A DNA stretch of 12,491 bases from Bacteroidales bacterium. Its GTDB lineage: Bacteria > Bacteroidota > Bacteroidia > Bacteroidales > Muribaculaceae. The first letter of the stretch is position 1, and each line of letters starts with the position of its first letter. The notes beneath the pieces are model-generated. The model did not search any database. It was not told the origin of the DNA and saw only the letters and a list, made by a program, of their open reading frames with translations. Location: positions 1 to 12,491 of the forward strand of contig JAUNCU010000077.1 of assembly GCA_030526455.1 (NCBI GenBank), given 5' to 3'. Below are positions 7,476 through 12,491 of this stretch, in pieces. Made by a program: the position numbers and the translations under genes.

Positions 7476-7484
7476 TATGATTCA

Positions 7485-10400
7485 TTATTTATCGTTTACC
7501 TCGGTGGTGTCGGGCGCTGCGGTGGCCACTGTATCCACCACTTGCACGCGAGGCTTAGGATTGCGGAAGAGCAACTTCAGCGTGGGCGCCTTGCGCTTCA
7601 TCACGAAACCTACACCCATTTCGGTCACTTCGCCCTCGAGCACACTTTCCCAACCCGTGTGGCGGAAGAGGCGCAGGTAGCGAGAGCCAGAGTTGTTGAG
7701 CAGGTATTCGAGCGAGATGTCGCTGATGAGGTTGTTGCTCAAGTTCTGCTCGCTGGTGGCGGCAGTGCTGTATTCGCCACCCACCACAATCTTGAATCGG
7801 TCGTTGAAGAGCGTCTTCGCCAGGCGGTAACTGTAACTGGTCTGCATCGAGTTGCCATTGCCTTCGTTGCCAAACTGGTTGATACCGAAAGTGAGGTCCA
7901 CGCCCTTGAGCGTGCTCGCTGCCCAACTGTTGAGTTGCGACTGAATGAACGAGTAGAGCGCGCCCGTGGTGGAGAGGTTGATGTTGCCCGACGAATTGGT
8001 GCCTGAATAGGTGTTGTAGAGCAGCATGTTCATCGCCGCATTAGAGCGCTGCACATCGGTCATACCCTGAATTTCGTTCTTCACCGTCATGTCGTCGTCG
8101 GTACTGATGTCGAATGCCAAATCCAGTTTCTTGAGCGTGTTGCGAATCATCGCAGTGATTTGGAAATTGAGCAGTTTCGACTTGCCGTCGCTTCCCGTTA
8201 CGCTGGCGCGGGTGGTCTGCACACCGGTGATATTGAGTTGCGGATTCAGCACATCGCCATTCCAGGTGACGCTGCTGCCCGAGTTGATGTCGAAAATCTT
8301 CTGCGAAATCACAGGTGGAGAGTAGCGCACGTTGCCGCTCTCGATGGTGTAAACGCCCACCATATTGTCCTTGCCGGCGAAGTCGAGCGAGTAGCGCAGA
8401 CGTCCACTGCCCTCAATCACGGCGCGGTCCTTGCCGTCGGGCGAAAGGAAGGCGTTGATTTTCACGCCTGGCTGAATTTCGATGTCGATATCGATGTCCG
8501 ACGACGAGTGAGCCACCTGTGTGGTGAGCAGTGGCGACACGCCTGTGGAATCAGACTGGCTCACGAATTTCACCATCTCCTTGTCCACCTGGCTGGTGGT
8601 GAGGGTACTCACGTCTTCCTGCATCACATAAGTGATATTCGAACCAGTGAGCATGGTCACCTTCGCGTCGATGTCCATTGCATTGTTCTTGCTGCGCACG
8701 GTGGCCGAGATATCGGCATATCCCTTGCCGAACACCTCGCTGTAACTTTGCTGCTCAGCGCCTATCACTTGGATATTTTTGCCAGAAATGCGCAAATCCA
8801 TATCCATGGTGTTGATATCCACCATGCCATTCATTTTTGCGGCATTGTTGTTGAGGCCGTAGATGCTGTAGTTGTTGAAGGTGATGATGCCATCGTCGAT
8901 AGGAATCACGTCGTCCGATAGGCGGAGTTTGCAGCCATAGGTGGGCAATTCCACCACAGCCGAGTCACCCTTCACGAAACCGTGAATTTCGGGTTCGTCC
9001 ATCGAGCCCTTCACCTTCACCTCGCCATTGAGGTAGCCGCCGAGGGTCAAGTAGCCGCCGGGGATGAAGGCTGAGGCCTTCTGCATGGGGAAGCGCTCCA
9101 GTTTCACAGCCACATCCATAGGGCTGGCGGCGGTACTGTCGTTGAGCACACCATAGGCGAGCGCCACTTTCGAGCCGTCGATCGCCATTTCGCCGTTGAG
9201 GCGTGTGCTGCCCGTGGCGGGGTCGAATGCCAGATCGGTGTTGAGTTTCATGTCGCCCACGTATTGTCCTTCGTAGCACAGTTGGCGAATGAGCAAGTCG
9301 CCATTGCCGTCGAAGTTCTTGCCATCGTAGAGCATCTTCATGTCGGCGTCCACGGTGCCGCTCACATCGGGCAGCGTGGGTATGCCGCCGAGCCATTCCT
9401 CGAGTTTCAGGTTGCTGATGGTGAGGAAGATGTTTTCCTTGCCCGGATCGAGGGTGGGCTCGGTGCGCAATGCCAGACTACTTTCCGCACTCTTGAGCGT
9501 GAGGTCGGCATCGAGCAGCATGGTGTTGTAGTTGAAGTCGATGTGGTTGTTTTCGTTCACCTCCCAGTCACGGTAAGCGATAATGGGGTGTGTGGGGAAG
9601 AGTCGGGTCTTGATGTTCTCGCCCGAGAGGGTGACGTTAGCACCGAGGCGATATCCCATCTCCTTCTTGATGTTGCGCTGCTCAACCAGGAAGTCGACGA
9701 TCGAATCCTTGGCGCCGCCACGAATGTCGACCTGCGCGAAGTCGTCCCAAGTGCCGGGGCGGTTACCCATGTGAAGGTCGAAGCGCAAGTATTTGTTGGT
9801 GAGTTCGTGGGCGTGGATGGTGATGGTGTCGATGGCGTTAGTGCCGATACTCAACTGGTGGATGTAGCCATCGAGGTTGAGGATGCTGTCGTTTTTGATT
9901 TCGCACTCGAAGTCGCGCACATCAATGTCGTAGTGACCGAGGTAGCGAGGCACCAGACCGCTTGGACCCACCTTCATCTTCAGTGAGAACTTAGGCAACT
10001 TCGCCTGAAGTGCCGACACATCGAGCGCGCGGGCATCCATCTGACGGTTCACCTCAGCCAGACTCTCGTCGAGGTGCTTCATGAAGTCGTCGATGTTGCA
10101 CTGTGCCTTGAAGTCGAGGTGGGTTTCTTCGTTGTCGATGAAGGCCTCGATGGTGTTGTTGTTCGACACGAGGCGCAAATCGGTGTTTTCGCTGGTGAGT
10201 TGAGCGCCATCGTAGTTCCAGTTCATGTGGCTAAGGTCGGCGTCGAATACGCAGTCCTTGGTAGCCATGTCGAAATCTACGAATGCCACAATATCGCCAG
10301 TGCCATTCAATGGGAAGTCGGTGAACCCGAGTGCTTGCGTATCGAGGTCGCGAATGTTGCCATTCACGTTGAAGATGTAGCGTTCGCCCTGAATCTTGCC

Positions 10401-12281
10401 TTGCGCATCCACAAAGAGGCTGCAATGTGGGTTGTTAGAATTCACGCGGGCAGTCACATCGCCAGCATTCATGTGCACATTGGCAGTGATGTCGCGATAG
10501 GTAGTGCCTTCGTAGGTGATGGCCCCGAGGTTCACGTCGGCATTCACCGCCGTCGATGGCTTGAGGAAGTCGAAGCCATGGCCGTCGGCCTTCACGTGGG
10601 CGGTGAGGTTGTCTACGGGAGCGAGCGGCATGATAGCACGGATGGGGAAATTGGAGAAATTGGCATCCACATCGTAGCGGTTGCCATTGCCGTTGAAACT
10701 ACCCTTACCCACGAAAGAGCCCGTGGCAAGGCGCATGTCCACATTGCCCGAATAGGCGTTGCCGCCAAATTTCGCATGGCCCTTCACCGTCATGGGCGGG
10801 AAGTTCACCTGCTTGCTGGTGGCAGCATCCAGCGCCAGCGGCTTCACGAAGTTGAGGTTGGGGAAGTCGGCGTCGAATGTGAGGTCGCCACTGAGGCGGT
10901 TCATGTCAAGCGGATGGTTCACCACGCCATTCACCTTCGCGTCGAGATAGCGAGGAATGGTGGCGGTGAACGATTTGATGTCGATATGCTCAGGTGTACC
11001 TTGAATCTTACCCTTGAGCGCCAGCGGATTGTATTGCGGAACCTGCTTGAGCGTAGCACGCAAGGCGGGGCTCAGCATTGAGATTTCCTGCAGGGCGATC
11101 TTGTTGTCGGTTTCGATGAAGAAGTTGCCGGTGGGCTTGTCGTTGAGCAGGGTGAAAGGCGCGTGGGCGTCGATGTAGAATGTGCTCAAGAAGGTTTTGA
11201 GGCGGAATTTATTCACATCGATCTTGTTCTCATCGAGGTAGATGCTGCCATTGGCACTTTCCACTTCAAGACCGCAGCGCTCTTTGCCGCTGATGTGGTC
11301 CACATCCACCGACACGGTGCTGGCGCGATTGTAGAGATTGCGCAGCATCACATTCACGTCGCTCAACTCGAGATAGTCAGGGTCGAGGCCTGCGGCAGGG
11401 CTGACGCTGCGTTGCGCATAGAGCACGTGGCTCCGGGTGAGGCGAATGGAATCGCCCTTCACTCGCCAGGTGATGGTGTCGCTCGGGCTCCAAGTGGTGT
11501 CGACCGGCACGGGGTGCAACTGGCTGTAAAGTTCGGCGTCGCGCTGGCTCAGGGTGTAGTAGCGCACATCGGCACTGTCCACAGCCAGTGTGAGGGCATC
11601 CACGGTGTGTTCGCCCGTGTCAATCACGCCGTTCACCAATTCGGCTTTACCAATATAGGCGTGTAATTTGTCAATCGTTGGCAACATGCGCATTGTCACA
11701 TCGATATCGGAGAGTGCCAGGTGATAGGCATTGATGCGCCATGGGGTGGACGCTGCGGTATCGGGTTCCTCCACCGCCTTGTGGGGATAGGAGGTGAACG
11801 TGATTTCGCCGCCATTCAACTCGCCATCAAGCAGATTAAGCACGTGGTTGTTCATGTCTACGTCGGTGCCGAGGAGTTTGCAGTAATCCACCTGCGCACC
11901 CAGCACGGTAGCGCCATCGGCCGAGAGCATATGATAATAGCCATTCTTGAGGGTGGCGTCGCCGATTTTGAAATTCAAGTCGAGCAGCGGCATAAATTCC
12001 ACGCCAGCCACGAAATTTTCCACACGCGCCATCGTGTCGCCGTTTTCCTCCACCACGCTCAGGCCGTCGATACTGAGGTCGAGCGGGAATTTGAGCAAGA
12101 TGCGATCGAGTTTAATGTCGAGTCCGGTGGCTTCGCTTGCATAATCGCAGGCATAGTCTTTTGCCACATTCTGCACCCAAGGAATATAGAGCGAGAAAGG
12201 CAACAAAATCAGCAGCACCACCAAGGCCACGAAAACCTTGAGCGAGCGGCGTAAAATCTTATTTTTTATCAAATGATGCAC
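7485..12281 (-). CDS. tamB: TamB: translocation/assembly module protein (AsmA-like, DUF490 C-terminus)
   Basis: 1598-aa TamB-family protein, thought to form a long hydrophobic beta-groove spanning the periplasm from the inner membrane to the Omp85 partner, used in outer-membrane protein assembly and probably phospholipid transport. A basic N-terminus (KNKILRRSLK) is followed by one membrane segment at about residues 14-33 and an AsmA-like start (GLDIKLDRILLKFPLDLSI). The middle ~1,100 residues are repetitive beta-strands rich in Asp, Asn and Gly. Residues ~1240-1570 match the conserved C-terminal TamB domain (DUF490), including SGRLRYSLDFAG, GVYTIESGNVRYSPP and KTLFNDRFKIVVGGEYS. After it comes a short Thr/Asp-rich tail. 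The length is normal for the family in Bacteroidota. The start is GTG at 12281; the frame stays open for twelve further codons upstream to a TAA but offers no ATG, and TTG at codon 4 is an alternative. Here tamB precedes its Omp85 partner, whereas in Proteobacteria tamA comes first. Confidence 0.94.
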   Translation of the reverse strand: MHHLIKNKILRRSLKVFVALVVLLILLPFSLYIPWVQNVAKDYACDYASEATGLDIKLDRILLKFPLDLSIDGLSVVEENGDTMARVENFVAGVEFMPLLDLNFKIGDATLKNGYYHMLSADGATVLGAQVDYCKLLGTDVDMNNHVLNLLDGELNGGEITFTSYPHKAVEEPDTAASTPWRINAYHLALSDIDVTMRMLPTIDKLHAYIGKAELVNGVIDTGEHTVDALTLAVDSADVRYYTLSQRDAELYSQLHPVPVDTTWSPSDTITWRVKGDSIRLTRSHVLYAQRSVSPAAGLDPDYLELSDVNVMLRNLYNRASTVSVDVDHISGKERCGLEVESANGSIYLDENKIDVNKFRLKTFLSTFYIDAHAPFTLLNDKPTGNFFIETDNKIALQEISMLSPALRATLKQVPQYNPLALKGKIQGTPEHIDIKSFTATIPRYLDAKVNGVVNHPLDMNRLSGDLTFDADFPNLNFVKPLALDAATSKQVNFPPMTVKGHAKFGGNAYSGNVDMRLATGSFVGKGSFNGNGNRYDVDANFSNFPIRAIMPLAPVDNLTAHVKADGHGFDFLKPSTAVNADVNLGAITYEGTTYRDITANVHMNAGDVTARVNSNNPHCSLFVDAQGKIQGERYIFNVNGNIRDLDTQALGFTDFPLNGTGDIVAFVDFDMATKDCVFDADLSHMNWNYDGAQLTSENTDLRLVSNNNTIEAFIDNEETHLDFKAQCNIDDFMKHLDESLAEVNRQMDARALDVSALQAKLPKFSLKMKVGPSGLVPRYLGHYDIDVRDFECEIKNDSILNLDGYIHQLSIGTNAIDTITIHAHELTNKYLRFDLHMGNRPGTWDDFAQVDIRGGAKDSIVDFLVEQRNIKKEMGYRLGANVTLSGENIKTRLFPTHPIIAYRDWEVNENNHIDFNYNTMLLDADLTLKSAESSLALRTEPTLDPGKENIFLTISNLKLEEWLGGIPTLPDVSGTVDADMKMLYDGKNFDGNGDLLIRQLCYEGQYVGDMKLNTDLAFDPATGSTRLNGEMAIDGSKVALAYGVLNDSTAASPMDVAVKLERFPMQKASAFIPGGYLTLGGYLNGEVKVKGSMDEPEIHGFVKGDSAVVELPTYGCKLRLSDDVIPIDDGIITFNNYSIYGLNNNAAKMNGMVDINTMDMDLRISGKNIQVIGAEQQSYSEVFGKGYADISATVRSKNNAMDIDAKVTMLTGSNITYVMQEDVSTLTTSQVDKEMVKFVSQSDSTGVSPLLTTQVAHSSSDIDIDIEIQPGVKINAFLSPDGKDRAVIEGSGRLRYSLDFAGKDNMVGVYTIESGNVRYSPPVISQKIFDINSGSSVTWNGDVLNPQLNITGVQTTRASVTGSDGKSKLLNFQITAMIRNTLKKLDLAFDISTDDDMTVKNEIQGMTDVQRSNAAMNMLLYNTYSGTNSSGNINLSTTGALYSFIQSQLNSWAASTLKGVDLTFGINQFGNEGNGNSMQTSYSYRLAKTLFNDRFKIVVGGEYSTAATSEQNLSNNLISDISLEYLLNNSGSRYLRLFRHTGWESVLEGEVTEMGVGFVMKRKAPTLKLLFRNPKPRVQVVDTVATAAPDTTEVNDK

Positions 12282-12334
12282 GAGCAGTGAGTTATTAGCG
12301 TTTCGATGAAAAATTAGTTATTCAGTCACCACGT

Positions 12335-12353
12335 TTTGCCACATCTTGGCAAA
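12335..12353. promoter_or_regulatory. Perfect 7-bp dyad in the predicted tamB leader
   Basis: TTTGCCA (12335-12341) and TGGCAAA (12347-12353) are exact inverted copies around a 5-nt centre. It lies about 10-30 nt inside the predicted tamB transcript and about 50 nt before the start codon. It could be an operator for a dimeric repressor or a small 5' leader hairpin; the sequence does not decide between them. Confidence 0.4.
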
Positions 12354-12369
12354 TAATATCGGTAACTTA

Positions 12370-12402
12370 CAAAATTACAAAATTTACGCCATAATCACCA
12401 AA
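12370..12402 (-). promoter_or_regulatory. Candidate Bacteroidota-type promoter of tamB-tamL
   Basis: Reading the minus strand, TTTG (12402-12399) is followed after 21 nt by TAATTTTG (12377-12370). This matches the Bacteroidota primary sigma consensus TTTG at -33 and TAnnTTTG at -7. It would give a leader of roughly 80 nt before the tamB GTG. No transcript data, and the region is AT-rich, so chance matches are possible. Confidence 0.55.
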
Positions 12403-12411
12403 TTTCACGCC
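12378..12411 (-). repeat. Imperfect direct repeat overlapping the tamB promoter
   Basis: On the minus strand GGCGTGAAATTTGG (12411-12398) and GGCGTAAATTTTG (12390-12378) are near copies, 21 bp (two helical turns) apart from start to start. They overlap the -33 element and spacer of the candidate promoter, where a regulator could bind one face of the DNA. No regulator is known from this sequence; two near copies in AT-rich DNA may be chance. Confidence 0.3.
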
Positions 12412-12424
12412 AATAATATTGCAC

Positions 12425-12489
12425 CTGCGCGCGTGAGGGGTCAATAAAGGGCAGGAACAGCGCTTTCGGTCCCTCCCCTCTGTGTGCAG
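12425..12489 (+). repeat. Imperfect hairpin at the window edge, possible structured RNA
   Basis: As plus-strand RNA, 12425-12440 (CTGCGCGCGTGAGGGG) pairs with 12475-12489 (CCCCTCTGTGTGCAG) over 15 pairs, of which three are G-U, with one bulged T at 12434. An inner helix AGGG (12448-12451) with CCCT (12471-12474) can form inside. The G-U pairs would be C-A mismatches on the minus strand, favouring a plus-strand RNA if one exists. No Rfam family is recognised and the element may continue past the window. It could also be a terminator or chance. Confidence 0.35.
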
Positions 12490-12491
12490 AT

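Noticed and set aside
10074..11081. 335-codon plus-strand open frame opposite tamB, with similar ones at 8160-8921, 9264-9986, 11163-11666 and 11721-12254
   Set aside because: All lie antisense to tamB, share the same His/Val/Ala-rich bias and show no domain or start context; they are shadows of the tamB codons.
1..12491. CRISPR array, tRNA, rRNA, insertion sequence or transposase
   Set aside because: No regularly spaced repeats, tRNA-like cloverleaf, rRNA stretch or transposase reading frame was found on either strand.
12370..12491. Minus-strand open frame entering from the right edge and ending near the TAATTTTG element
   Set aside because: It can be read as a short Arg/Cys-rich peptide ending at TAA, but has no recognisable domain, includes the promoter-like AT-rich stretch, and overlaps the hairpin; more likely non-coding.

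Overview
The window looks like a chromosomal segment of a Bacteroidota bacterium, most likely order Bacteroidales (Prevotellaceae- or Muribaculaceae-like). The evidence is a lipoprotein TamA variant (TamL) next to a very large TamB, a promoter candidate of the Bacteroidota type (TTTG, 21-nt spacer, TAATTTTG), and starts without strong Shine-Dalgarno sequences. The genus call is inference. The window holds two unlike halves in convergent orientation, separated by one strong hairpin terminator.

Positions 26-5080 (plus strand, visibly AT-rich) hold four tightly packed genes with spacings of 3 nt, a 4-nt overlap and 10 nt, almost certainly one transcription unit. Gene 1 is a reverse transcriptase with retron signatures (NAAIH, QGAPTSP, YADD, VTG) and a C-terminal extension of about 220 residues. 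Gene 2 is an unrecognised 364-aa protein whose C-terminal half may be a worn GHKL/histidine-kinase-like fold (weak). Gene 3 is a 222-aa protein with a receiver-like N-terminus in which the phospho-acceptor Asp appears to be His. Gene 4 is a 524-aa protein with a possible degenerate receiver-like N-terminus, a central receiver (REC) domain with all key residues, and a C-terminal HEPN-like domain with an R-x4-H motif typical of HEPN ribonucleases. I read this as a candidate RT-based (retron-like) defence or stress-response system in which a two-component-style receiver controls a HEPN RNase. I do not recognise it as a named system. The region where a retron msr-msd RNA would lie is outside the window: only 25 nt precede the RT start.

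Positions 5100-5142 hold a 14-bp, C/G-rich hairpin that can end transcription from both sides.

Positions 5166-12281 (minus strand, visibly GC-richer) hold tamB followed 9 nt later by tamL, the core TAM envelope-biogenesis machinery: TamB is an inner-membrane-anchored periplasm-spanning protein and TamL an Omp85 barrel with POTRA repeats and a lipid anchor. Upstream of tamB, 12282-12491 holds a promoter candidate, short direct repeats, a perfect 7-bp dyad in the predicted leader, and at the window edge a separate imperfect hairpin of unknown role. The contrast in composition and function suggests that the RT operon is accessory DNA next to core genes.
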